NCBI GenBank assembly: GCA_007280905.1
Contig: QYQM01000002.1
Span: forward strand, 1 to 45,704
DNA from: Porphyromonadaceae bacterium
Lineage (GTDB): Bacteria; Bacteroidota; Bacteroidia; Bacteroidales; UBA12481
DNA length: 45,704 nucleotides
Direction: 5' to 3'
A program made the position numbers and the translations under genes. Shown one piece after another: positions 1-7,891 of this stretch. The notes beneath the pieces were generated by a model, which worked only from the letters and a program-made list of their open reading frames with translations, searched no databases and was not told where the DNA came from. Position 1 is the first letter of the stretch, and the number at the start of each line of letters is the position of its first letter.

Positions 1-84
1 TATAACTTATATCTCACTTTAAACTTACTTGAGCCTTGAGCCTTGAGCCTTGAGCCTTGCGCCTTGAGCCTTGAGCCTTGCGCC
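1..84. repeat. Heptanucleotide array (TTGAGCC)n with conserved flank, copy 1
   Basis: Positions 29-84 hold eight 7-bp units: six TTGAGCC and two TTGCGCC. Degenerate units continue to about position 95. Positions 1-28 are a flank that recurs at 3967-3994 with a single local difference, so this is a dispersed element and not a lone microsatellite. The array forms the 3' end of miaB. On the miaB strand it reads GGCTCAA and has no stop codon in any frame. On the other strand every frame soon meets TGA. Confidence 0.95.
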
Positions 85-1395
85 TTGGCCTTGCGCTAGC
101 GACCCCTTAAGCGTAGCCCCCGTGCAATCCGTCACCCGAACCCTTACTATATCTCCCGGCGCAAAGTTCTCTCTCGGGAAAACAATCACCTTGTTCTGAG
201 GGTTCCGGCCAAATAGTTGATTCTTAGATTTTTTTGAGGTTCCCTCGGCCAGTACGTCAAAAACTTTTCCGATATCCGCCCGGTTGCCGGCCAAACCGAT
301 TTCCCCCTGAAGGTCAATGATCTCCTGCAGCCTTCGGGATTTATCTACCTCTGGAACATCGTCCGGAAGGTGATCGGCCGCATATGTTCCTGGCCGTTCG
401 GAATATTTAAACATAAAGGCAAAATCAAACCTCACTTCTTTCATCAGGGAAAGGGTATCCCGATGGTCCTCGTCCGTTTCGGTTGAAAATCCGCAGAAAA
501 CATCGGTGGTGATCCCGCAATCCGGGATGATTTGCCGTATTGCCCGTATCCTGTTGAGATACCAGTCCCGGTCATATTTGCGGTTCATCAGTTTAAGGAT
601 ACGGTTGCTGCCCGACTGAACCGGCAGATGAATATGTCTGCAGATATTGGCATTGCGGGTAATCACCTGAAGAGTTTCATCCGGCATATCCTTCGGATGA
701 GATGTGGTAAACCTGATCCGCATCCCCGGCACCGTATGGGCCACCTGTTCCAGTAATTCCGGAAAATCCCATTTTTCAAAGGAATAGGAATTTACATTCT
801 GCCCCAGCAGCGTCAGCTCCTTATATCCCCTGGCTTCCAGATCTCCGGCTTCAGTCAGGATGTCGCGGGGATCGCGGCTCCGTTCGCGGCCGCGGGTATA
901 AGGAACAATACAATAGGTGCAGAAATTATTGCATCCGCGGGTGATCGAAACAAAACCAGATATCCCGTTGCTCTCGAGCCGGGTAGGGCAGATACCCGCG
1001 TAAGTCTCTTCCGTGCTCAGTTCTATATCAATCGCCTTGCCGCCGGATGAGGATCTGGCCAGCAAATCGGGCAAGGTTCGGTATGAATCGGGTCCGGCAA
1101 CCAGGTTGACACCGTGTTTGGTGATCAGGTTTTCCTTCACCCGTTCAGCCATACAGCCAAGGACTCCCAGTATAACATCCGGATTTGCCTTACGCAACTG
1201 GCGGAACACAGCCAGCCTTCCGTAAACCCGGGTTTCTGCATTCTCACGAACCGAACAAGTGTTCACAAGCACCACATCGGCTGCATGCATATCATACACA
1301 ACTTCATATCCGTTCTTCGCCAGGATGGAAACAACCGTTTCACTATCGGCCACATTCATTTGGCATCCGTAGGTTTCCATATATACTTTGGGCAT
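25..1395 (-). CDS. miaB: tRNA-2-methylthio-N6-dimethylallyladenosine synthase
   Basis: MiaB is a radical-SAM iron-sulfur enzyme that methylthiolates i6A37 in tRNAs reading codons that start with U. The N-terminal methylthiotransferase domain shows its three cysteines in YGCQMN, LVNTCSVRE and LGCMAER. The radical-SAM cluster motif CxxxCxxC appears in GCNNFCTYC, and a TRAM-type RNA-binding region follows near the C-terminus. I start at the ATG at 1395 (MPKVYMETYGC). The upstream in-frame TTG at 1422 lies inside the predicted -7 promoter element. The last ~22 residues (AQGARLKAQGSRLK type) are encoded by the GGCTCAA heptamer array and look like an acquired tail, because MiaB normally ends soon after TRAM. 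The stop codon is the TAA of the repeat's flank. Confidence 0.95.
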   Translation of the reverse strand: MPKVYMETYGCQMNVADSETVVSILAKNGYEVVYDMHAADVVLVNTCSVRENAETRVYGRLAVFRQLRKANPDVILGVLGCMAERVKENLITKHGVNLVAGPDSYRTLPDLLARSSSGGKAIDIELSTEETYAGICPTRLESNGISGFVSITRGCNNFCTYCIVPYTRGRERSRDPRDILTEAGDLEARGYKELTLLGQNVNSYSFEKWDFPELLEQVAHTVPGMRIRFTTSHPKDMPDETLQVITRNANICRHIHLPVQSGSNRILKLMNRKYDRDWYLNRIRAIRQIIPDCGITTDVFCGFSTETDEDHRDTLSLMKEVRFDFAFMFKYSERPGTYAADHLPDDVPEVDKSRRLQEIIDLQGEIGLAGNRADIGKVFDVLAEGTSKKSKNQLFGRNPQNKVIVFPRENFAPGDIVRVRVTDCTGATLKGSLAQGQGARLKAQGARLKAQGSRLK

Positions 1396-1419
1396 GATTG
1401 TCAGCGTTTTGATCGGCTG

Positions 1420-1427
1420 CAAAGATA
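1420..1427 (-). promoter_or_regulatory. Predicted miaB -7 promoter element
   Basis: On the minus strand this reads TATCTTTG, a perfect match to the Bacteroidota -7 consensus TAnnTTTG, 25 nt before the miaB ATG. No clear -33 TTG was found at the usual spacing, so this is a half-site prediction. Confidence 0.5.
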
Positions 1428-1440
1428 TAGGATAAATTAG

Positions 1441-1448
1441 TACATTTG
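1441..1448 (+). promoter_or_regulatory. Predicted promoter -7 element for the SPOR-like gene
   Basis: TACATTTG matches TAnnTTTG perfectly and lies 33 nt before the ATG at 1481. Only 13 bp separate it from the divergent miaB -7 element, so the two promoters overlap and may compete for RNA polymerase. No good -33 element was seen. Confidence 0.45.
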
Positions 1449-1480
1449 CGGCGTTCCAACTCGATCAGTAAATTCAGGGA

Positions 1481-1942
1481 ATGATGAAATTATTGGGATT
1501 TATACTACTGATTATCTTGATTTTACCATTATCTCTCTTTGCACAGGAAGAGAAAGGCAAGGTGGCCGTTACCGATTCAGCTAACCTGATCATTAACCAG
1601 CTCGAATCCGGGACAATTGCAGGCAAGGTTAAGGTAATTCAGGATCCGCGCCTTACCAGTATCCTTCGTAAACATTTCGAATTCAATAAAACCAGCAGCG
1701 TTTCGGGATGGAGAATTCTGATTTATAAGGGCCCATTGCCGCGGGCCAATCAGCTTAAAGCAGAATTTGAAGAGGCTTTCAGTCATCTTTCCCTTCGGGT
1801 AAATGTGGAATATAATGAACCTGATTTTGTAACTCTGGTAGGCACATTTCGAACAAAAGAGGATGCATACCGTTATAAACAAATGCTGATTGCCCGTTTT
1901 CCCCAAGCCTATCTGGTACAAACGCGAATTACGCTGGATTGA
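1481..1942 (+). CDS. Secreted SPOR-domain-like protein
   Basis: This is a 153-residue protein with a clear signal peptide (residues 1-21, hydrophobic core LLGFILLIILILPLSLF, then AQ). Its C-terminal ~75 residues have the SPOR pattern: a first strand in GWRILIYKGPLPRANQLKAE and a second in PDFVTLVGTFRTKEDAYRYK, with alternating strands and helices. SPOR domains bind denuded peptidoglycan glycans at division sites, so an envelope role is likely. The region between signal and domain is short and unremarkable. The next gene starts 4 nt after the stop, so the two are probably co-transcribed. The link to purine metabolism is not obvious. The SPOR assignment rests on pattern and should be tested with a profile. 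Confidence 0.7.
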   Translation: MMKLLGFILLIILILPLSLFAQEEKGKVAVTDSANLIINQLESGTIAGKVKVIQDPRLTSILRKHFEFNKTSSVSGWRILIYKGPLPRANQLKAEFEEAFSHLSLRVNVEYNEPDFVTLVGTFRTKEDAYRYKQMLIARFPQAYLVQTRITLD

Positions 1943-1945
1943 TCT

Positions 1946-3838
1946 ATGAGCGACCCGATAAAACATGAATGCGGAATAGCCTATATCAGGCTTCTTAAAC
2001 CGATATCCTATTATCAGGAAAAATATGGCACCTGGAAATACGGACTGAATAAGCTTTACCTATTGCTCGAAAAGCAGCATAACCGGGGCCAGGATGGCGC
2101 TGGTGTAGCCAACCTGAAACTCCATCTGGCTCCGGGGAGTCCTTATATTTACCGGCAGCGCTCCTACCAGCGTGAACCGATCAGGGAGGTTTTTGAGGTG
2201 ATTCATGAAAACATCGCGAAAGCTCTCGCCGAATGTCCTGGGAAAGAGATGGATCCTATATATGCCTATGAGAAAGTGCCTTATACCGGTGAAGTTTTTA
2301 TCGGACATTTAAGGTATGGAACTTTCGGCCGGAACAATCTGGATACAGTTCATCCGGTAATGCGGGCCAATAACTGGAAATCGCGCAGCTTGGTTCTCGC
2401 GGGGAATTTTAACCTCACCAATGTTGACGAATTATACCAGTCACTGCTTCAAATCGGTCAGCATCCGGTAAATTATTCGGATACGGTGACTATCCTCGAG
2501 CGTGTGGGTCATTTTCTCGATGTGGAGGTGGAAACCTTGTATCGTAAATACAAAGCGGAGGGTTACGAAAAATCTCAGATTACCCCGCTGATCGCTGAAA
2601 ATCTCGAGCTCTCGAAAATTCTGACCAGGGCCAGCAAGAAGTGGGATGGCGGGTATGTCATTACCGGCATGACCGGTCAGGGCGATTCATTCATCATGCG
2701 CGACCCTTGGGGAATCCGACCGGCATTCTGGTACCGCGATGAGGAAATTCTGGTGGCAGCATCAGAGCGCCCGGTTATCCAAACCGTATTTAATGTTTCT
2801 TCTGACCTCATTCAGGAAGTCAGCCCCGGTCATGCTATCATTGCCAAACGCAATGGCCTTATCAGCGATGTTGAGGTGAGAGATCCGCAGGAAAGAAAAT
2901 CCTGCTCCTTTGAACGGATCTATTTTTCCAGGGGATCTGATAAAACCATTTACCAGGAGAGAAAAATGCTCGGCCGGTTATTGGTTCCCGAGATTCTGAA
3001 TCAGGTGGATTATGATCTGGAGAATTCTGTATTCTCCTATATTCCTAATACCGCTGAGTCGGCCTTTTACGGGATGGTCGAAGGATTGCACGATCATGTG
3101 GCCCTCAAGAATAAAAAGAAAATTCTTGCGGGTGTTACCCCGGATGAACTGGAACAACTGCTCCGGCTTCGTCCGAGGGTTGAGAAAATTGCCATCAAGG
3201 ATGCAAAATTACGAACCTTTATTACCCAGGACCAGGACCGCGACGACCTTGTCACTCACGTGTATGATATTACTTATGGAACAGTCAGAAAGGGCGTTGA
3301 TAACCTCGTTGTGATCGATGATTCGATTGTGCGGGGTACTACCCTCAAGAAGAGTATCGTCAGGATTCTCGATCGTCTTGAGCCAAAGCGTATTGTTGTG
3401 GTTTCCTCCTCACCACAGATCCGGTATCCCGACTGTTATGGGATCGACATGGCCAAGCTGGGTGATTTCATCGCTTTCAAAGCAGCCATTGAGCTATTGA
3501 ATGACAGGGGATTATGGGAGATAGTCCATCAGGTTTACCGGAAATGCAAAGCTGATCAGGGTAAGCCTAAGGAGGAAATCTGCAATCATGTTAAAGAAAT
3601 ATATGCTCCTTTCACATTTAAAGAGATTTCAGCCTGTATTGCCTCCATGATGCACTCTGGGAATATAAATGCCGAAATCCGGATTATCTACCAGACGGTT
3701 GAAAATCTTCATTTGGCTTGTCCGAATGATCTGGGCGACTGGTATTTCACCGGCGACTATCCGACACCCGGTGGGAATAAGGTTGCTAACCAGTCCTTTA
3801 TCAATTACTACGAAGGGAAAAACCAGAGGGGGTACTAA
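1946..3838 (+). CDS. Long PurF-type amidophosphoribosyltransferase (class II glutamine amidotransferase + PRTase)
   Basis: The N-terminal Ntn-hydrolase glutaminase domain has Cys at residue 9 (KHECGIA), which would be exposed after removal of a short propeptide. It also has NRGQDGAG and the glutamine-site stretches GHLRYGT and NFNLTN. The C-terminal half carries the PRPP-binding motif VVIDDSIVRGTT of type I phosphoribosyltransferases. Canonical PurF transfers glutamine ammonia to PRPP in the first step of purine synthesis. At 630 residues this is 120-150 longer than a standard PurF. It belongs to a longer Bacteroidota form that I recall existing beside a shorter PurF, so the exact substrate is uncertain and no symbol is given. 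The extra length lies mainly in the linker around residues 330-420 and in the C-terminal tail. The heptamer array starts only six bases after the stop. Confidence 0.85.
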   Translation: MSDPIKHECGIAYIRLLKPISYYQEKYGTWKYGLNKLYLLLEKQHNRGQDGAGVANLKLHLAPGSPYIYRQRSYQREPIREVFEVIHENIAKALAECPGKEMDPIYAYEKVPYTGEVFIGHLRYGTFGRNNLDTVHPVMRANNWKSRSLVLAGNFNLTNVDELYQSLLQIGQHPVNYSDTVTILERVGHFLDVEVETLYRKYKAEGYEKSQITPLIAENLELSKILTRASKKWDGGYVITGMTGQGDSFIMRDPWGIRPAFWYRDEEILVAASERPVIQTVFNVSSDLIQEVSPGHAIIAKRNGLISDVEVRDPQERKSCSFERIYFSRGSDKTIYQERKMLGRLLVPEILNQVDYDLENSVFSYIPNTAESAFYGMVEGLHDHVALKNKKKILAGVTPDELEQLLRLRPRVEKIAIKDAKLRTFITQDQDRDDLVTHVYDITYGTVRKGVDNLVVIDDSIVRGTTLKKSIVRILDRLEPKRIVVVSSSPQIRYPDCYGIDMAKLGDFIAFKAAIELLNDRGLWEIVHQVYRKCKADQGKPKEEICNHVKEIYAPFTFKEISACIASMMHSGNINAEIRIIYQTVENLHLACPNDLGDWYFTGDYPTPGGNKVANQSFINYYEGKNQRGY

Positions 3839-3843
3839 AGGAA

Positions 3844-4022
3844 GGCTAAAGGCTCAAGGCTCAAGGCTCAAGGCTCAAGGCTCAAGGCTCAAGGCTCAAG
3901 GCTCAAGTAAGTTTGAAGTAAGACAAAAAATATCAAGATCAAAGCGTATTTTCAACCCTTTGGTCTTATAACTTATATCTCACTTTTAACTTACTTGAGC
4001 CTTGAGCCTTGAGCCTTGAGCC
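3844..4022. repeat. Inverted pair of heptanucleotide arrays between convergent genes
   Basis: The left arm is GGCTAAA followed by eight perfect GGCTCAA units (3851-3906), then GTAAGTT. The right arm is the reverse complement: the flank at 3967-3994 (a near copy of 1-28), then four TTGAGCC units (3995-4022). The arms can pair into a long hairpin across a loop of about 60-90 nt. It lies between the stop of the PurF-like gene and the stop of glsB, so it could act as a bidirectional transcription barrier. Confidence 0.95.
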
Positions 4023-4024
4023 TT

Positions 4025-5056
4025 TTACTGTCCTTTCTTCAACTTCCTCGCCTGCCGGAGTCCTTCCCTGAACAGCTGCGGGTAACGGATACGTATATGC
4101 CTCAGTTTAAATGGGGTGATACGGAGCATATCGCGGATATAGGAAACGAAATGCCGGTGGGTTTTTTCATCGTAAATGTCAGATATTGTGATCAGAATGC
4201 CCGTTTCTTCAACCATTCCGAATTCATCGTTAATGCACGTTCCGAAGGTTTTCATGGTTGGCGAAAGGTTCATGTAGGAATTGATCAATGGTGGAATCCG
4301 CAATCCCAGTGACCGGATTTCCCTCGACAGAATCTTATAATCTTCTTCATAATTGCCGCTGTTGAAAACCTTCCCGAGCTCAACCAGATTTTCTATTTTC
4401 AGCAGTGGTTTCAGGGGAACGACCAGATTTTCGGGATCCGGAAAATATTTATTCAGGAAACTGAGGATCAGGTTCCTGCCATGGGGATCGTAATCCGGGT
4501 ACATGGTTACCTTTCCGAAATAGTATCGGGCCTGATCGTACAGGAGACAAAGGGCGCCTAACCCGTCCCATAGATTATCGAGCGCATACATCCCTTTTCG
4601 CAGCTGGCGGGTCGACTGGTAAAGCGGTTGAACGAACGACCGGCCCAACTCGATGGTATAAGGCATATATTTCTTGAGGAATTGGGGTGTAAAATGGAAG
4701 AGGTGTGATGTTGACAGATGTTCCTCTGCTTTCTCTGAGCTGTCGATCCCTGAACAAACGAAATACCGGTAACCGCCAAGAATCTCCTTCTCTTTTGGAT
4801 CCCATACAATCAACTGATAGTAAGGATTTTCGGACATATCATAATGGTCGATGTCGACCGGATCCCCGGTACCTCCCCCGGCTTCGCGGAAAGAAATTTC
4901 ACGTAACCGGCCGATTTCCTGCATCAGGGATGGGCATTCATGAGAAGTAAAGGTAAATATCTGATTATGGCCATAATTCGTTTCACGTAAATACCTCTCA
5001 GGGGTTAATTCGGCCAGAAGTTTTTGCCGGCTGACACGGGGTGCGATCGGTTTCAT
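4025..5056 (-). CDS. glsB: Glycine N-acyltransferase GlsB-like (GNAT-fold, OlsB-related)
   Basis: The 343-residue protein resembles the GNAT-like N-acyltransferases that load 3-hydroxy fatty acids onto an amino acid (OlsB for ornithine, GlsB for glycine in Bacteroides). Visible family-like stretches are FTSHECPSLMQEIGRLREISFREAGGG cut across residues ~35-60, YRYFVCSG, and ELGRSFVQP near the middle. It is followed in the reading direction by the heptamer array; its TAA directly abuts the last TTGAGCC unit. I use the ATG at 5056 (MKPIAPRVSRQ). The longer form starting at 5131 would overlap the upstream acyltransferase by 41 nt. The neighbouring PlsC-like gene is the expected partner (GlsA), which supports lyso-glycine lipid to glycine lipid synthesis at the inner membrane. 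Glycine as substrate is inferred from context. Confidence 0.8.
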   Translation of the reverse strand: MKPIAPRVSRQKLLAELTPERYLRETNYGHNQIFTFTSHECPSLMQEIGRLREISFREAGGGTGDPVDIDHYDMSENPYYQLIVWDPKEKEILGGYRYFVCSGIDSSEKAEEHLSTSHLFHFTPQFLKKYMPYTIELGRSFVQPLYQSTRQLRKGMYALDNLWDGLGALCLLYDQARYYFGKVTMYPDYDPHGRNLILSFLNKYFPDPENLVVPLKPLLKIENLVELGKVFNSGNYEEDYKILSREIRSLGLRIPPLINSYMNLSPTMKTFGTCINDEFGMVEETGILITISDIYDEKTHRHFVSYIRDMLRITPFKLRHIRIRYPQLFREGLRQARKLKKGQ

Positions 5057-5090
5057 AGGAATTTGTCTTCTGAGGGCCAAAGTTAAACAA

Positions 5091-5933
5091 TCAAAGGTTC
5101 CTGCCCATCTCGTAAACCTGTTTTTTAACATCGGCAGCCCATTCTTCAGGGCTTTTGCTTGAGTTGAATGATCGCCAGTGTATTGGTTTGCCGAATTTAA
5201 TGATCAGGTGCATTCCTTTTTGTTTAAACATCTCATTTGGAAGGTAAAGCATTTCGATATTATACCTGATACCCAGGAATTTTCTGAGATTTGCCAGACG
5301 GTAAAAGAAACCGGAAACGCGGCCGCTGATAAAAACGGGAATCACATCGCGCTCATGCAGGAATGATTTCTTGACAAAGGTGCTCTTCCAGTCAACATCC
5401 TCAATTTTGAACCATCGGCGGCGGCTGACCAGACCGGATGCAAAAAAGATGACCGGGTCGTTGCCTTCAAAAACCCTCCGCATCTCGGCTACATTATCCT
5501 TCGAATTTCCCCCATGCTTATTAACACCAATCATGAAAGTGCGCAATGGCTTGATGTTCATCAGCAAATCGTTGGATACGCTTTTGGGATTTGGCTGGAT
5601 CTGTTCATATATCACCTTCACCAGGCACATTCCATCGACGCCGCCTAAAGGGTGATTTGCGGCAAATATGAGCCTCGAATTTTTTGGAACGTTCTCGGCT
5701 CCACGGACTTCAACCTTGATGTCCAGGTATTCAACGCACCGGTTGACGAATTCAATTCCATCAACTCCCTCATTCTGCCTGAGGAATTCATTGATTTCGT
5801 CCTGGTGGACAATTTTCTTCAGATAACGAATCAGGAATTTTGGGATCCTCTTGAGCAGGTTGGCGTCCTTGGATGCAAAAACCTTCTCAATATCAATTGG
5901 TTGGATTTTATTGTCGTTGGATTGGTCAGACAT
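5091..5933 (-). CDS. glsA: Lyso-glycine lipid O-acyltransferase GlsA-like (PlsC family)
   Basis: PlsC-type acyltransferase of 280 residues. The catalytic motif reads NHPLGGVDG, with five residues between His and Asp rather than the four of classical HX4D. I recall the same spacing in Bacteroides homologues. A second acyl-acceptor block appears around FFASGLVSRR. A central hydrophobic segment and basic patches fit a peripheral inner-membrane enzyme. It would add a second fatty acid to the 3-hydroxyl of the N-acyl glycine made by GlsB. It is the promoter-proximal gene of a two-gene minus-strand operon; glsB starts 34 nt after its stop. Start ATG at 5933. Confidence 0.8.
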   Translation of the reverse strand: MSDQSNDNKIQPIDIEKVFASKDANLLKRIPKFLIRYLKKIVHQDEINEFLRQNEGVDGIEFVNRCVEYLDIKVEVRGAENVPKNSRLIFAANHPLGGVDGMCLVKVIYEQIQPNPKSVSNDLLMNIKPLRTFMIGVNKHGGNSKDNVAEMRRVFEGNDPVIFFASGLVSRRRWFKIEDVDWKSTFVKKSFLHERDVIPVFISGRVSGFFYRLANLRKFLGIRYNIEMLYLPNEMFKQKGMHLIIKFGKPIHWRSFNSSKSPEEWAADVKKQVYEMGRNL

Positions 5934-5957
5934 AATCAGTTTAATCTTTAGCTGATA

Positions 5958-5986
5958 TAAAGGTACGAATTAACCTTAATGACCAA
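5958..5986 (-). promoter_or_regulatory. Predicted glsA-glsB promoter
   Basis: On the minus strand, TTG (5986-5984) is followed after 18 nt by TACCTTTA (5965-5958), one mismatch from the Bacteroidota -7 element TAnnTTTG. The glsA ATG lies 24 nt further on. Spacing is slightly shorter than the usual 19-21 nt. Confidence 0.4.
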
Positions 5987-6057
5987 TGGTCTGACCGGCT
6001 TTCGGGCAGGACGGGCCAAAAAGTTATCAACATAGGATAAAAATTGGTGTCAAAAAT

Positions 6058-6072
6058 TGGGGGGAAGTGGGA
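6058..6072 (+). promoter_or_regulatory. MraZ operator (two TGGGN repeats, 5-nt spacer)
   Basis: TGGGG at 6058-6062 and TGGGA at 6068-6072 are separated by exactly five bases. A decayed third repeat (TGTTT) follows at 6078 in the same 10-bp phase. This is the TGGGN-N5 direct-repeat pattern bound by MraZ, known from E. coli and mycoplasmas. It sits 37 nt before the mraZ start, just upstream of TATTTTTA (6082-6089), a one-mismatch -7 element. Binding would therefore overlap the promoter and allow autoregulation of the whole dcw cluster. It also shows that the in-frame ATG at 6067, inside the operator, is not the start. Confidence 0.75.
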
Positions 6073-6108
6073 AGATGTGTTTATTTTTACGCAAAATCAA
6101 AACGATTG

Positions 6109-6588
6109 ATGTCTCGGTTCAAGGGCGATCATTATTGCAAGGTGGATTCAAAAGGCCGAATCCTGTTCCCGGCGAAGCTTAAAAAGCAGACACCGCCGGA
6201 GGCAGGTGAGGTTTTTGTAGGAAAGCTGAGCACTTTTGAGAAAAGCCTTGTGTTGTATCCCGAGAATGTATGGAATCGACTGGTGGATAGGACTTTAAGA
6301 AAATTAAATCCTTACAATGCGAAACATGATCTTTTTCGGCGAGATTTTTTCAGGGACGTAGTCGAGCTGGAATTTGATTCATCAGGCCGCATTTTATTGC
6401 CAAGGCGGTTCCTTGACATACTGAAGCTCATGCCTGGACAGGGTGGTGACGTGGTTCTGGCCGGACAAGGTGACCGGGTGGAGCTGATGTCAAAAGCCCA
6501 GTATCTCGCAACTGAGCTGAATAGCGATGAACGAAAGTCCCTGGGCCAAGAAGTAATGGGAGATTTTACGTGGGATGATGAAGACTAA
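6109..6588 (+). CDS. mraZ: Transcriptional regulator MraZ
   Basis: 159 residues with the two SpoVT/AbrB-like halves typical of MraZ: an N-terminal copy with DSKGRILFPAKLK and a C-terminal copy with DSSGRILLPRRFL. The DxxGRhxxP core is present in both. MraZ forms ring-shaped oligomers that bind TGGGN repeats and modulate transcription of the division/cell-wall cluster. I start at ATG 6109 (MSRFKGDHYCKVD), which gives the normal family length. The first gene of the cluster, it overlaps rsmH by one base (TAATG). Its own predicted operator lies at 6058-6072. Confidence 0.95.
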   Translation: MSRFKGDHYCKVDSKGRILFPAKLKKQTPPEAGEVFVGKLSTFEKSLVLYPENVWNRLVDRTLRKLNPYNAKHDLFRRDFFRDVVELEFDSSGRILLPRRFLDILKLMPGQGGDVVLAGQGDRVELMSKAQYLATELNSDERKSLGQEVMGDFTWDDED

Positions 6589-7511
6589 TGGTTGCAATCG
6601 ATTACCACATACCTGTACTACTTCCAGAGAGCGTATCAGGACTGGCAATCAAGCCAGATGGGATCTATGTGGATCTTACCTATGGCGGTGGCGGACACTC
6701 TCGCGAAATCCTCAAACAAATCCGGAATGGAAAACTGATCGCTTTTGATCAGGACCCGGCAGTAAAAGAACGGCTGATCAGCGATAAACGATTCGAATTC
6801 GTCCAGCACAATTTTCGCTATTTCGCTAATTATCTGAAATATATGGGTTATGAGCAGGTCGATGGTATTCTGGCCGATCTGGGTGTTTCATCTGAACATC
6901 TGGATAATCCGGAACGGGGCTTTTCTTTCCGGTCTGATGCCGATCTCGATATGCGCATGAGCCCGGGACTGAAACAAACGGCAGCCGATATCCTTCAGCA
7001 GTCGGACGAACAGGAACTCAAGAGGATTTTCAGGGATTACGGTGAAGTGGCTAATCCGCAGCGGATTGCCCGCAGAATTGTTGAAACCCGCGATGTAAAA
7101 CCAATTAAATCCACCTTTTCGTTGGCCGAATGCCTGCGACCGCTTTTCCCGGCTAACCGCGAAAATAAAATGATGGCACCCGTTTTTCAGGCTTTGCGGA
7201 TTGCTGTTAATCAGGAAATCGAGAGCCTTCATGAAATGCTGGAACAAACTGCCAGCCATCTGAAACCAGGCGGACGGCTGGCTGTCATCAGCTATCATTC
7301 GCTCGAAGACCGGTTGGTGAAAAACTATATTAAAGGAGGAAATTCCGAAGGTGTCATCCATACTGATCTGTTTGGCAATACAATGACCCCATTCAAACCC
7401 CTAAACCGGAAAGTGATCGTTCCGGGCCCGGAAGAAATTGAACGCAACAGCAGGGCAAGAAGTGCCCGTCTCAGAATAGCAGAAAGAACAGAATATCAGG
7501 CTAATGTTTAA
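6588..7511 (+). CDS. rsmH: 16S rRNA (cytosine(1402)-N4)-methyltransferase
   Basis: RsmH (MraW) methylates N4 of C1402 in the decoding centre of 16S rRNA using SAM. The SAM-binding glycine loop is DLTYGGGGHSREIL (residues ~27-40). Other family marks are GVSSEHLDNPERGFSFR, the inserted helical domain around residues 110-200, and the C-terminal ISYHSLEDRLVKNY. Its length of 307 is normal. The start codon overlaps the mraZ stop, and its own end overlaps the next gene by 8 nt, so translational coupling is likely. Confidence 0.97.
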   Translation: MVAIDYHIPVLLPESVSGLAIKPDGIYVDLTYGGGGHSREILKQIRNGKLIAFDQDPAVKERLISDKRFEFVQHNFRYFANYLKYMGYEQVDGILADLGVSSEHLDNPERGFSFRSDADLDMRMSPGLKQTAADILQQSDEQELKRIFRDYGEVANPQRIARRIVETRDVKPIKSTFSLAECLRPLFPANRENKMMAPVFQALRIAVNQEIESLHEMLEQTASHLKPGGRLAVISYHSLEDRLVKNYIKGGNSEGVIHTDLFGNTMTPFKPLNRKVIVPGPEEIERNSRARSARLRIAERTEYQANV

Positions 7512-7887
7512 AAGGAATAAAAAAACGAACAAGGAATTCATTCCTACTAGGCAGGAGATTAAGGAGTCGTCGAAGTTCTCCATAAAGGACCTGCTGGGTG
7601 GCAATGTTTTGTCGAAAGAGGTTGTTATCCGCCAGATCCCGTTTCTGTTGTTCGTTACCATAGCCATCCTTTTATACATTTTCAATCAGTACCGGGGCGA
7701 AAACGTTATGCGCCAGATCATGTCGCTGGAGAAACGGGTTCGCGAAATGCGCGCTGAATCGGTATCGGCAGCCTTCGATCTCCAGGAACTGAGCAAGCAA
7801 TCGGAGGTAACCCGCATGGTTACTGAACAGGGATTGCCATTACTGGAAGCCAAAACACCTCCCTATAAAATTGTAATGAACGAATAA
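7504..7887 (+). CDS. FtsL-like division protein
   Basis: A 127-residue bitopic membrane protein: a charged cytoplasmic N-terminus of ~42 residues, one transmembrane helix (~43-62, IPFLLFVTIAILLYIF), then a periplasmic coiled-coil region (ENVMRQIMSLEKRVREMRAE). The position between rsmH and ftsI is where ftsL is found in dcw clusters, and the topology matches. FtsL partners with FtsB/FtsQ and activates FtsWI. Sequence identity to model FtsL proteins is generally low, so the call rests on location and architecture. The start overlaps rsmH by 8 nt. Confidence 0.8.
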   Translation: MFKRNKKTNKEFIPTRQEIKESSKFSIKDLLGGNVLSKEVVIRQIPFLLFVTIAILLYIFNQYRGENVMRQIMSLEKRVREMRAESVSAAFDLQELSKQSEVTRMVTEQGLPLLEAKTPPYKIVMNE

Positions 7888-7891
7888 ATCC

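Noticed and set aside
1396-1422. TTG start for miaB
   Set aside because: The codon lies in the predicted -7 element TATCTTTG; the ATG at 1395 fits better.
3844-4022. CRISPR-like array
   Set aside because: Units are 7 bp in direct contact with no spacers; this is a tandem repeat.
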